Below are positions 1-7,293 of a stretch of 8,523 nucleotides of DNA, in pieces; within the stretch, counting starts at the first letter, position 1; each line of letters begins with the position of its first letter. The notes under the pieces are model-generated. The model did no database searches. It worked only from the letters and a program-made list of their open reading frames with translations, and was not told where the DNA came from. This stretch comes from Nitrospinaceae bacterium. Lineage in GTDB: Bacteria; Nitrospinota; Nitrospinia; Nitrospinales; Nitrospinaceae. Both the position numbers and the translations under genes were made by a program. The stretch spans positions 1-8,523 of the forward strand of contig JAJDAX010000024.1 in the NCBI GenBank assembly GCA_029261615.1, read 5' to 3'.

Positions 1-45
1 TTAGACTGGGGACTTGATGAAAAACCGTGCAAATATAAAATAGTC

Positions 46-1527
46 TTATCCTGTTTCACTTTTCCCTCCTTCGACACCGTCCAACATTTTCTTCACCCAG
101 GGAAGAAAAAAATATGCTGGGAACGCGAGGAAAAAAGTCAAAAAGAAATAAGGCCCGTATCCCATAACATGGGCACCAAAACCTCCCGCCCATCCGGCCA
201 CAGACCGGCTAAATGCAAAAACGGAAGACAACAATGCGTACTCTGCAGCCGAACGGCGTTTGTTAACTATGGCCATCAAAAATGCAAGAAATGCCGCAGA
301 CCCCAACCCTCCGGTAAAAGATTCAATTACACTGGCGCTATACATCAACAATTTTGAATCCTCTCCAAGGGGAATACCCGACTCAGCCAAAGGGATCACT
401 GATGCTGCATAGGCGTATCCAAGGTTGGACAAAGCCTGCAACAAGCCAAGAACCCAGACCGCTTTAAAAATCCCAACACGGTCCGTGTACCATCCTCCCA
501 CTAACCCTCCGGCAATAGATAATCCCAGACCGATCTGGACGGAAACCAAACCAATCTGAGAAGCAGAGAAACCAGCATCAACCCAAAACGGCTTGACCAT
601 AAAACCCATAGAGGTATCAGCCAGTTTGAAAATTAGAATAAAAATAATGACAGGTATGATGTGAGGCCTTTGCAATAATTCGAACAAGGCACCAAAGACT
701 GGGCCCTCACTGAGACGGGTTTTAGCTTCGACTGATGATTCCTTGCGGTTGGAGGACTGAAAAATAATAGCGGCTCCATAAAGAATTCCGCCGGATAATA
801 AAAGGAATGGCCAAAGGTAGGGGTTTGCCTCCAGAAATTTGGTTTTCAGATCGACCAGCCGTAGAACGCCCAGAAAAACCAAATAAACACCCAGTAAGGC
901 GAGAGGATGTCTTGCCAGATTTTTCCCTTCCTGACTGATTGAAATATTTGATCTCGAATTAATTTGTTTTTCGTCGGGCGCAAAGAGGCAGACCACTCCA
1001 CAACAGGCCAGGATTCCTGCTCCGGCCATATAGGTTGCTGCCCACCCTAACCAGTCACTTAAAATCAGAATAAACCCTGCAGCCAGCATGCCTACCCGAT
1101 AAAAACCGTTTCGAAGACCATTGGCCATCCCCAATTCATTTTTTTCAAGCATTTCGATTGTATAGGCATCGATCGCAATGTCGCTGGTTGCTGAAAACAA
1201 GGTAAAAAAACCAATAGCCACCCATACCCAGGGCCCAAAATCGACCCAGAGTGCAAACAGAAGAAGAACTCCCCCCATGAGAAGGTCCATTCCAAAAATC
1301 CATTTTCGGTGGTGGCGGAAATAATCAATGGCCGGTGCCCAGAGAAACTTGATGGTCCAGGACAAGCCGAGCAGGCTCATAAACCCGATCTTCCATAGGT
1401 CTACCCCTTGTTGCCGAAAATGAACCGGGAATACATCGTAAAAAACCCCCAATGGAAAGCCTTCGGCAAAATAAAGAATGCCAATCCAGAAAAATTTGGA
1501 CTTTAGGACCGGAGATTGATTTTCCAA
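46..1527 (-). CDS. AmpG-family MFS permease (muropeptide transporter-like)
   Basis: Predicted 493-residue polytopic inner-membrane transporter, close to the 491 residues of E. coli AmpG. Visible family features are a conserved first helix with AEGFPLG (21-27), the KFLWAP..D block (60-68), SDIAIDAY (115-122, matching the AmpG SQDI..DA block), a polar central loop (about 184-207), a GGWYTDRVG loop (344-352) of MFS motif A type, and a C-terminal SAAFLAFLM...ALLSSVFAFSR stretch (410-441) very like AmpG. AmpG imports anhydro-muropeptides for cell-wall recycling; here the substrate is inferred from family resemblance only, and an acetyl-CoA-transporter-like or other PAT-family role is possible. The start is a TTG (1525-1527): no ATG or GTG exists between it and the upstream in-frame stop at 1570-1572, and the next Met lies beyond the first helix. 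No clear Shine-Dalgarno site is visible. The gene is divergent from the stator-like block. Confidence 0.85.
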   Translation of the reverse strand: MENQSPVLKSKFFWIGILYFAEGFPLGVFYDVFPVHFRQQGVDLWKIGFMSLLGLSWTIKFLWAPAIDYFRHHRKWIFGMDLLMGGVLLLFALWVDFGPWVWVAIGFFTLFSATSDIAIDAYTIEMLEKNELGMANGLRNGFYRVGMLAAGFILILSDWLGWAATYMAGAGILACCGVVCLFAPDEKQINSRSNISISQEGKNLARHPLALLGVYLVFLGVLRLVDLKTKFLEANPYLWPFLLLSGGILYGAAIIFQSSNRKESSVEAKTRLSEGPVFGALFELLQRPHIIPVIIFILIFKLADTSMGFMVKPFWVDAGFSASQIGLVSVQIGLGLSIAGGLVGGWYTDRVGIFKAVWVLGLLQALSNLGYAYAASVIPLAESGIPLGEDSKLLMYSASVIESFTGGLGSAAFLAFLMAIVNKRRSAAEYALLSSVFAFSRSVAGWAGGFGAHVMGYGPYFFLTFFLAFPAYFFLPWVKKMLDGVEGGKSETG

Positions 1528-1727
1528 AGAGCGGACCGGAAATGAGGTAATGTGAGGTGAGGAGATTCTTCAACAACTATAAAAAATTGCCCTTGAACCT
1601 TAAAAGCCTTGACCCGCCAGGGATAGTTTTAGGGGCCAATTTAAACAATATACCTTTTACCCCTTGATTTTAATATAATTATCTTAACCTTTCCAACCGA
1701 TATATAGGGAACGGGACAAAATTATTT
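1528..1727. other. Divergent intergenic region
   Basis: About 200 bases separate the TTG start of the AmpG-like gene from the ATG of the MotB-like gene. The region is AT-rich, especially from about 1636 to 1727. It should hold promoters for both directions. I see one good -10-like hexamer on the plus strand (listed separately), and no strong promoter pair for the minus direction. There is no convincing sigma-54, sigma-28 or operator palindrome, and no short gene. Confidence 0.6.
1652..1679 (+). promoter_or_regulatory. Candidate promoter for the MotB/CyaA/MotA block
   Basis: A perfect TATAAT lies at 1674-1679, 48 bases before the ATG at 1728, in a very AT-rich stretch. The matching -35 position (about 1651-1657) holds only poor matches to TTGACA, so this is a -10-only assignment. 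A start of transcription near 1686 would give a leader of roughly 40 bases. A purine-rich AGGGAACGGGA at 1706-1716 could serve as ribosome binding site, although its spacing of 11 or more bases to the ATG is long. Confidence 0.3.
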
Positions 1728-3305
1728 ATGGAAACTGCGGATAACATACAGCTCGTAAAAGAGCAGCTAAAAATCAAATCGAGTGAGCTGAAGAAGCAGG
1801 AAAAAGAAAAGTCTCAGCTCAACGAAAAGGTCCAGGCCATCCTGACTCTGAATCGGAAAAAGATTCAGGAGATGCATAAGGAAATTGAGGCCAAGGACGA
1901 AGAAATACGTGAAGCCCAGTCTCAGGCCTGGGCCGCTAGAATTGCCCGCCACTCAGGAATCAAGGATTCTTTAAAGGATATTGAGGAACCCACACCTGAA
2001 GCTGTCGCTCAGGACCCAGAATTATTAGAGAAATATGAACGGCTAAAAGACCGAGAAACCCATTTAAAGGAACGGATACAGGAAGAAAAACAGGTCAATG
2101 ATAAAAACCAGAAGGATAAATCACTTCTACTAAAAGAGCTCAAACGCCTGCGCAAGGATCAAGAAAAACTTGAAACTCTGCACGGCGAAATTGAACAATT
2201 AAAAGGAGACCTGAGTAAGAGAACCGGAAAACCCACTAAAGAAATAGAACGGCTGCTACGCGAAAAAGATGACCTGATTGAAAACTACGAAAAGATGCTA
2301 TACGGCAGCGTTGAGCCAGGTGAAGAAGGAATGTTGCCTTCAGAAATCATTCTGGACTTGAAAATGGAACTCAACGAGTTGCTGGAGGAACGAAAAAAAA
2401 TGGTGGGCGACCTGGACAAACTTCAGGATTATATCGCCCAATTGGAAATGAAAGTATCCATGAATGAGGAAAAGGATGCCTCAGAAAAAATTGAAAATCG
2501 CATGGGGGTTGAAAGTCGGGCACAGGCCACCGCCGAGTTTTCTTCTGGTCTGGAAGGTTTCCTGATTACTTATTCCGACATGATTACCCTGCTACTAGCC
2601 GTATTTATTCTGATGGTTTCCGTCTCCCGCATCGATGCGCAAAAACTTTTCGATGTAACGTCTTCCTGGCAGGATCGAAAAATCCGAGTCGACAAGAAAA
2701 ATTATTATTTAACTCAGAAAGAATGGGAGATGCTGAACTGGATTAAAAAAGAATCCGAAAAGCATCAGGCTCGTTATGAAACCTTCATCCCCGGTGACCG
2801 CGCGACAATACACATTGCTTTAAAATCCGATGAATTTTTCTCACCTGGATCAGCCACTCTGGTCAGCGGTGCTGAGGATAAAATCATCGAATCTATTGGA
2901 GATCAGTACCTGGATGGATTGAAAGAAGTCATGGTTCAGGGGCATACTGATGATGTCCCACTTCGTGGGGGTGGCGTTTATGCATCTAACTGGGAGCTTT
3001 CAGCAGCGCGTGCGGCGAGGGTTGCCCGGGTCATGATCGACAAACTCAAGCTTCCTCCTGAGAAAATTGCGGTCACAGGATTTGGTGAATTTCGTCCAAA
3101 AATAGAAAATTCAAAAGGTGATGATGCCCGGGCTCAGAATCGCCGAGTTGAAGTGGTTTTGGTCAAGGATAAAGACGTCGTTAAAGAGGAAGCCAACAAA
3201 CAGGGGTTGAAAATCGGTGCAGAGCGAATCAAAAAAGCTAGCAGTGCTTTTGGGAAATCACCTGCAGAGATAGAGGAAATTAATTCGTCTGAAAAAAATA
3301 ATTAA
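1728..3305 (+). CDS. MotB/OmpA-family stator protein with long N-terminal coiled coil
   Basis: Predicted 525-residue single-span inner-membrane protein of the MotB family. Residues 1-265 are charged, Lys/Glu-rich, heptad-like coiled coil in three parts, broken near 86-98 (EEPTPEAVAQDP) and 193-205. Residues 276-300 form the only membrane helix, with the MotB signature ITYSDMITLLLAVF. D284 (codon 2577-2579) is the expected ion-carrying Asp. A linker with plug-like RIDAQKL follows, then an OmpA-like peptidoglycan-binding domain (about 352-480) with GHTDD (405-409), NWELSAARA (421-429) and NRRVEVVL (471-478). D408 and R428 sit where the diaminopimelate-binding Asp/Arg pair of OmpA lies. Typical MotB proteins are about 260-350 residues with a short cytoplasmic tail, so the added coiled coil is the oddity. 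The likely partner is the MotA homologue two genes downstream. MotB-family membership is secure; flagellar use is not shown. Confidence 0.88.
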   Translation: METADNIQLVKEQLKIKSSELKKQEKEKSQLNEKVQAILTLNRKKIQEMHKEIEAKDEEIREAQSQAWAARIARHSGIKDSLKDIEEPTPEAVAQDPELLEKYERLKDRETHLKERIQEEKQVNDKNQKDKSLLLKELKRLRKDQEKLETLHGEIEQLKGDLSKRTGKPTKEIERLLREKDDLIENYEKMLYGSVEPGEEGMLPSEIILDLKMELNELLEERKKMVGDLDKLQDYIAQLEMKVSMNEEKDASEKIENRMGVESRAQATAEFSSGLEGFLITYSDMITLLLAVFILMVSVSRIDAQKLFDVTSSWQDRKIRVDKKNYYLTQKEWEMLNWIKKESEKHQARYETFIPGDRATIHIALKSDEFFSPGSATLVSGAEDKIIESIGDQYLDGLKEVMVQGHTDDVPLRGGGVYASNWELSAARAARVARVMIDKLKLPPEKIAVTGFGEFRPKIENSKGDDARAQNRRVEVVLVKDKDVVKEEANKQGLKIGAERIKKASSAFGKSPAEIEEINSSEKNN

Positions 3306-3365
3306 AACGCTGTCTCCCAAAGATAAATTTTTTAAATTATTGATTTCCTGAATCCTACCTTATAC

Positions 3366-3395
3366 TTGACACAACCTCGAAAGATTCAATATCCT
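3366..3395 (+). promoter_or_regulatory. Possible internal promoter at the cyclase gene start
   Basis: An exact TTGACA (3366-3371) is followed after 18 bases by TATCCT (3390-3395). If used, transcription would begin near 3402 and translation would have to start at the ATG at 3420 or later. A second, weaker pair overlaps it: TTGATT (3340-3345), 15 bases, TATACT (3361-3366). Both are matches by eye in a short AT-rich gap and may be chance. Confidence 0.25.
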
Positions 3396-5561
3396 GAGCG
3401 AAACTACCTTTTCGCAAAGATGGTCCGAGGTCAACTTTTAAATACAGTATTCCCTAGAAACAAATATAACCGGGGCAAAATGGCCGCAGGAAATTCCAGC
3501 ATCTCAAACGAGCTATTCAATAACCGGCAACTGTTTATCAGATACAACCGGTTCAAACTGGACAGGATTAATGAAATCCTGGCCTTCCGGGACAGGCGAG
3601 TTTTCACCATCATTCCAAGGTTACTCCATTCCAATCAGGTAGGTTTGCCGGGCTATATTGATGGGAATGTTCCCCAGGGAATTTCTAACTACGTCCTTAC
3701 ACCAGAAATAATGTTTACCGCCGAAGAATTATTCCCCGAAGTCATCATCCGGAGAAATGTAGAATTCAAACCGTTCATTGAAACAGTTTTATTGATGGGG
3801 AGTATCGGGTCTATCGCCCACACACAGAAATCCGATCTCGACTACACCTTACTGGTTCATAAAGAAAATGTTTCCAAAGAAGAACTCGATCTTTTCTCAA
3901 AGAAGCTCCGACTCATTGAAGAATGGGTTTGGGAAATTCATCACCTTGAAATCCATTTTTTTGTAAATGACATCGATGAAGTTAAACAGAATATTTTTGG
4001 TGAAAGTGATAGTGAGAGTACCGGATCGGCACTGGCAAAATTATTAAAAGAGGAAATGTACCGATCCCTTGTCATTATTGCAGGGAAAATCCCTTTCTGG
4101 TGGATCATGCCTCTGGAAACCTCAGACAAACAATACGACGAGGCCTGTAGCATGATTTGCAACCGCAAGACCTTGCTCAACCCTGACGAGTTTGTTGACA
4201 TCGGAAACGTGGAAGATATTTCGGAGGGGGAGTTTTTTGGTGGTTCCATCTGGGCATTAATCAAGTCCTTCAAATCCCCCTTCAAAACCTTGATCAAAAT
4301 GGGACTGTTGGAAGAGTACATGTTTCGCGAAACCCGGTTCCACCTTCTATGTCACGATATCAAGAAAAAGGTGTTTTCCCAGGAATCTTTTGAAGATATT
4401 GACCCCTATCTCACCTTGTTTCTGAGGTCTGAGACCTTTTTTAAAGAGGAGAAGGGATTCAATGAACTGGATGCTCTGCGCACGGCTTTTTATATAAAAG
4501 TTGGAACGCAGGTATCAGCTGATGACCTGGATCGAAGAATTCGAGATCAGAAAAAACGCATTTTGATCGAACTGATCAAAAAATGGGATTGGCCGGGTTC
4601 CCGCCTGGAAAACCTGAATCATTACATCGAATGGCCGATGATGCAAAAAGTCGCCCTCGGCGACAGAATAAATAAAATTCTGATGAGCTCTTACAAAATG
4701 ATTTCTGAAAAAAACAAAACACTGGGCGTGGGAAAATCACTGATTACAGAACGCGATACTCACTTGCTGGGTCGAAAATTATTCAGCTTTTTCAGTAAAT
4801 CCAACCACAAGGTTGAAAGTCTGTTTGCCCTCATTGACGGAGAAGCCGGTGAAACAGAACTGACCTTTCTTTTTCACCAAAAGGACCCTAGGGACAAAGG
4901 GGAGTGGATCCTGATCCGAGGGAAATCCAAAGCCTTTCTCGAGCAGATACCAAAGGACAATATCATCAAGAAAGCTGGCACCCTGCCCTTTTTGCTGGCC
5001 TTCACATGTTTCAATAATTTATTTCGGTCAGACTCCACACTTTTACTGAGATCCGAGCAGCATCAGTCCATAAAAGAATTTGACTTAAGATGCATTCTCC
5101 AGGAATTATCGAACTATCTCTCTCAGGTCGACGTTGCCAATATACCTAATGAGCAATTGCTCATGGATGCTCATATCGAGCAGCTTTACATGATCCTGGA
5201 TTTTGGCAATCCACTTCCAGCGGAAGTTCTCAAGGGCAGTATCAAGGAATGCCAGAACTCCGCTCAATATAGTGAATTTATCAATAACAGGATCGGCAGG
5301 TTGAGGGCCGTAACCGCCATTTATCTCACTTCCTGGGGAGAATTATTCTGTAAAACCTTTGGAGGCCTGAACTGTATGCACCGGGTCATCGCCGAGCTTG
5401 GCCCGCAAGTCACGGAAACAGAAGCAGATAAGGAAAATTTCCTTAAGGTTTTCATCCCCGGAAGCCGCAGAGATGTATTGAGCCTATCCTGGCTAAGTGG
5501 TTATATTTTAAAGTCTCTAAGGGTTCGAACCCGGGATCGATCGGCCGGGGTAAAAACTTAA
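3366..5561 (+). CDS. cyaA: Class I (CyaA-type) adenylate cyclase
   Basis: Predicted cytoplasmic enzyme converting ATP to cAMP and pyrophosphate. It matches E. coli CyaA from about residue 52 on: a shared IPRLLH...LPGYIDGNVPQGI block (83-106), the nucleotidyltransferase signature MGS (144-146) with DLD (157-159), then IHFFVND (196-202), the STGSALAKLLKEEMYRS block (218-234), LAGK-like IAGK (238-241) and SPFKTLIKM (304-312). D157 and D159 should bind the metals, and D202 may be the third carboxylate. Similarity continues through LLGRKLFSFF (467-476) to about residue 590. At 731 residues it is shorter than the 848 of E. coli, and its last 140 residues do not resemble the enterobacterial regulatory end. 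The listed TTG start has no Shine-Dalgarno site. ATGs at 3420 (residue 19) and 3480 (residue 39) keep the whole conserved part and are plausible true starts. It lies 60 bases after the MotB-like gene and 35 before motA. Confidence 0.88.
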   Translation: MTQPRKIQYPERNYLFAKMVRGQLLNTVFPRNKYNRGKMAAGNSSISNELFNNRQLFIRYNRFKLDRINEILAFRDRRVFTIIPRLLHSNQVGLPGYIDGNVPQGISNYVLTPEIMFTAEELFPEVIIRRNVEFKPFIETVLLMGSIGSIAHTQKSDLDYTLLVHKENVSKEELDLFSKKLRLIEEWVWEIHHLEIHFFVNDIDEVKQNIFGESDSESTGSALAKLLKEEMYRSLVIIAGKIPFWWIMPLETSDKQYDEACSMICNRKTLLNPDEFVDIGNVEDISEGEFFGGSIWALIKSFKSPFKTLIKMGLLEEYMFRETRFHLLCHDIKKKVFSQESFEDIDPYLTLFLRSETFFKEEKGFNELDALRTAFYIKVGTQVSADDLDRRIRDQKKRILIELIKKWDWPGSRLENLNHYIEWPMMQKVALGDRINKILMSSYKMISEKNKTLGVGKSLITERDTHLLGRKLFSFFSKSNHKVESLFALIDGEAGETELTFLFHQKDPRDKGEWILIRGKSKAFLEQIPKDNIIKKAGTLPFLLAFTCFNNLFRSDSTLLLRSEQHQSIKEFDLRCILQELSNYLSQVDVANIPNEQLLMDAHIEQLYMILDFGNPLPAEVLKGSIKECQNSAQYSEFINNRIGRLRAVTAIYLTSWGELFCKTFGGLNCMHRVIAELGPQVTETEADKENFLKVFIPGSRRDVLSLSWLSGYILKSLRVRTRDRSAGVKT

Positions 5562-5596
5562 GCCGAAGCCACCATCAAACGGACCAAATCAGCTAC

Positions 5597-6421
5597 ATGG
5601 CAACTGCTGTCAAAACACAGGAAGAACTCAGTCAACAGGCCATCGATGCCACTCCACAGCAGAATATTGTGGATATGGGGACGATTTTGGGGACCCTGTT
5701 TGGCTTTCTCCTCATTTTTGGAGCAATTCTATATCAAGGTGATGTCGGGCTGTTCTGGAGTATTCCATCGGGTCTCATCGTCTTTGGTGGCACCGTTACA
5801 ACAGCTTTTATTGCATTTCCATCCCAAAAAATCCTGGGCATGATTCCAGTGATTATTAATGCTTATAAGCCTGATGTTCACAAACCCGCCGATTATGTAG
5901 ACGTTATCATGGCCCTGTCTTCAAAATACCGTACCGGCGGGATGAAACGACTCGAATCAGAGGAAGAGTTTCTCAACAACCGATTTCTAAGGTCCGGTGT
6001 CTCCATGATAGTCGACGGCTATAATTCCCGCGAAATCCAGGAAATCATGGACCGCGAAATGCAGGCTTTGGTGGAGAGGCACAACGGTGGGCAGAAAATC
6101 CTCCGTTTCATGGCTGTTCAGGCACCGGTATTCGGAATGGCCGGAACCCTTATTGGATTGATCCAGATGCTCTCCCAGCTTGAGGACCCAAGTCAGATTG
6201 GCTCTGGTCTCGCCACAGCCCTGATCACCACATTTTATGGGATCATGCTTGCCAATTTACTAATCATTCCTCTGGTCGCCAAACTGAATACTCGGACGGA
6301 AAGTGAAACCATGCTACTGAAAGCCATACGAGTTGGAGTTATGGGAATTCATGACCGAGTCAACCCGCAAAAAATTCGCAGGAGCATGAACGCCCTGCTG
6401 CCACCGGATAGTCAAAAATAA
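5597..6421 (+). CDS. motA: MotA/PomA-family stator subunit
   Basis: Predicted 274-residue inner-membrane proton- or sodium-channel subunit of the MotA family, which pairs with a MotB-type protein to turn ion flow into torque. Four helices are visible: about 28-46, 53-74, 170-192 and 203-228. The TM3 block APVFGMAGTLIGLIQML and TM4 block TALITTFYGIMLANLLIIP are typical of PomA-like members; P177 and P225 match the two conserved prolines. In the cytoplasmic loop, R112 and E120 sit in RxxGMxxLE, the same pattern and 8-residue spacing as E. coli MotA R90 and E98, which contact FliG. The ion cannot be decided from this. Before the usual family start (DMGTILG, M27 at 5675) there is a polar Gln-rich stretch of 26 residues, so either the protein is extended or translation starts at 5675. 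No strong Shine-Dalgarno site is seen at either ATG. Its stop overlaps the next start. Confidence 0.9.
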   Translation: MATAVKTQEELSQQAIDATPQQNIVDMGTILGTLFGFLLIFGAILYQGDVGLFWSIPSGLIVFGGTVTTAFIAFPSQKILGMIPVIINAYKPDVHKPADYVDVIMALSSKYRTGGMKRLESEEEFLNNRFLRSGVSMIVDGYNSREIQEIMDREMQALVERHNGGQKILRFMAVQAPVFGMAGTLIGLIQMLSQLEDPSQIGSGLATALITTFYGIMLANLLIIPLVAKLNTRTESETMLLKAIRVGVMGIHDRVNPQKIRRSMNALLPPDSQK

Positions 6422-7272
6422 TGTCTCAAGTTGAAGAAGTCCTCAATCATGCACTGAAGAACTCCACACAAGATGGTGTCAATTTTCACGAGTACGACCT
6501 GACCGGAATCAGCTTGAGTGGCACCTCGTTTATTTTTGCCGTACTAAACGAAGTCACCTTCGATAACTCCGAATTGACGGACATCAATTTCTCGGAAGCT
6601 AATCTTGAAAAATCGACCTTCCGCAACGCACGTTTAAAAAATGTGAATTTTGCAAACACCAACCTGCGCGAATCGAATTTTGAAGATGCAATGCTGGTTA
6701 ATTGCTCTTTCCGCAACGCCAATCTTGAAAACTCTGTCTTCTCTGGCTCAACTTTAAGAGGATGTGAATTCCGCGGCTGTAATCTGAATCACTCTAATAT
6801 GTATCACTGCAAAATCATTGAATCCGATTTTGGGTTTGCACGCATGATGTACGCATTCGCCAAATCAATTGAAGTTGAAAAATGCCAAATGACCGGGCTC
6901 AATGCGCGTGGATCGGATTTCAGCTTTTCCAAGATGGAGGGCATAGACTTGAAAGGTGCTATCTTGAAGTATTCAGATTTCAATTCAAGTACCCTCACCG
7001 ACGCAAATCTTTCGAATGCTATTCTCATCGGCTGTGAATTCAAGGATGCCTTCTGCAAAGGTTCAATTATGGTTGAAGCGAATCTTGAGGGAGCGGATAT
7101 GACCTACGCCAACCTGGAGGGGGCAAATCTCGAAAACGCATTTCTACTGGAAACCAATCTTCACGGGACGGATCTTAGCAAATCAAATCTGAAAAACGCC
7201 TACCTTATCGACTCTAATCATTCTAAAGCCAATACCAAAGGCGCGGACATTAAGAATACAATTTTTGATTAA
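6421..7272 (+). CDS. Pentapeptide-repeat protein
   Basis: Predicted 283-residue soluble protein made almost wholly of pentapeptide repeats, A(N/D)LXX type. From about residue 22 to the end, a large hydrophobic residue falls at every position ending in 7 (mostly F, later L or M) and in 2 (mostly L), with no register break over some 260 residues. That is about 13 coils of a right-handed quadrilateral beta-helix. The first half is Phe-rich (SNF, STF, CSF) and the last third is the plainer ANLEGA type. There is no signal peptide or membrane helix. The ATG overlaps the motA stop in TAATG, so translation is very likely coupled to motA and a role with the stator is a fair inference. Pentapeptide proteins include the gyrase-binding Qnr/MfpA group and many scaffolds; nothing here identifies a gyrase-protecting type, and the molecular role is unknown. 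Confidence 0.92.
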   Translation: MSQVEEVLNHALKNSTQDGVNFHEYDLTGISLSGTSFIFAVLNEVTFDNSELTDINFSEANLEKSTFRNARLKNVNFANTNLRESNFEDAMLVNCSFRNANLENSVFSGSTLRGCEFRGCNLNHSNMYHCKIIESDFGFARMMYAFAKSIEVEKCQMTGLNARGSDFSFSKMEGIDLKGAILKYSDFNSSTLTDANLSNAILIGCEFKDAFCKGSIMVEANLEGADMTYANLEGANLENAFLLETNLHGTDLSKSNLKNAYLIDSNHSKANTKGADIKNTIFD

Positions 7273-7293
7273 TTTACTTTGAAAATCTCACAA

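Noticed and set aside
1..45. End of another gene downstream of the AmpG-like gene.
   Set aside because: On the minus strand the transporter's own frame runs 14 codons from its stop to the next stop at 1-3, with no start codon. The AGACT/AGTCT pair flanking it is too short and too far apart to be a terminator.
1325..1576. Minus-strand open frame of 83 codons overlapping the start of the AmpG-like gene.
   Set aside because: It overlaps the transporter in another frame, shows no domain or membrane pattern of its own, and the AmpG frame is strongly supported. The other short overlapping or antisense frames in the window (for example at 3941-4321 and 6486-6722) were dropped for the same reason.
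1601..1626. Possible flagellar sigma-28 promoter (TAAA ... GGGATAG) upstream of the MotB-like gene.
   Set aside because: The spacing and the GCCGATAA half do not fit: the GCC is missing in register and the gap is one base short.
5521..5532. GGGTTCGAACCC, which resembles a tRNA T-loop or an attachment-site core.
   Set aside because: It is a perfect 12-base palindrome inside the end of the cyclase gene. The flanks do not pair as a T-stem or an acceptor stem and no CCA or D-arm is present, so it is probably chance.
1728..7272. A Zorya-type anti-phage system (MotA/MotB-like ZorA and ZorB).
   Set aside because: The MotA here has no long C-terminal tail, and no ZorC, ZorD helicase/nuclease or ZorE HNH gene is present. 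The rotor-contact residues also fit a flagellar-type stator better.
6421..7272. Qnr/MfpA-type gyrase protection protein.
   Set aside because: Repeat pattern alone does not identify that group, no Qnr-like loops interrupt the coils, and the coupling to motA suggests another role.
7273..7293. Bidirectional terminator between the convergent pentapeptide and lipoprotein genes.
   Set aside because: Only 21 bases separate the stops and no stable GC stem precedes the short T-run; AAAGCTTT at 7311-7318 is a small palindrome inside the lipoprotein gene.
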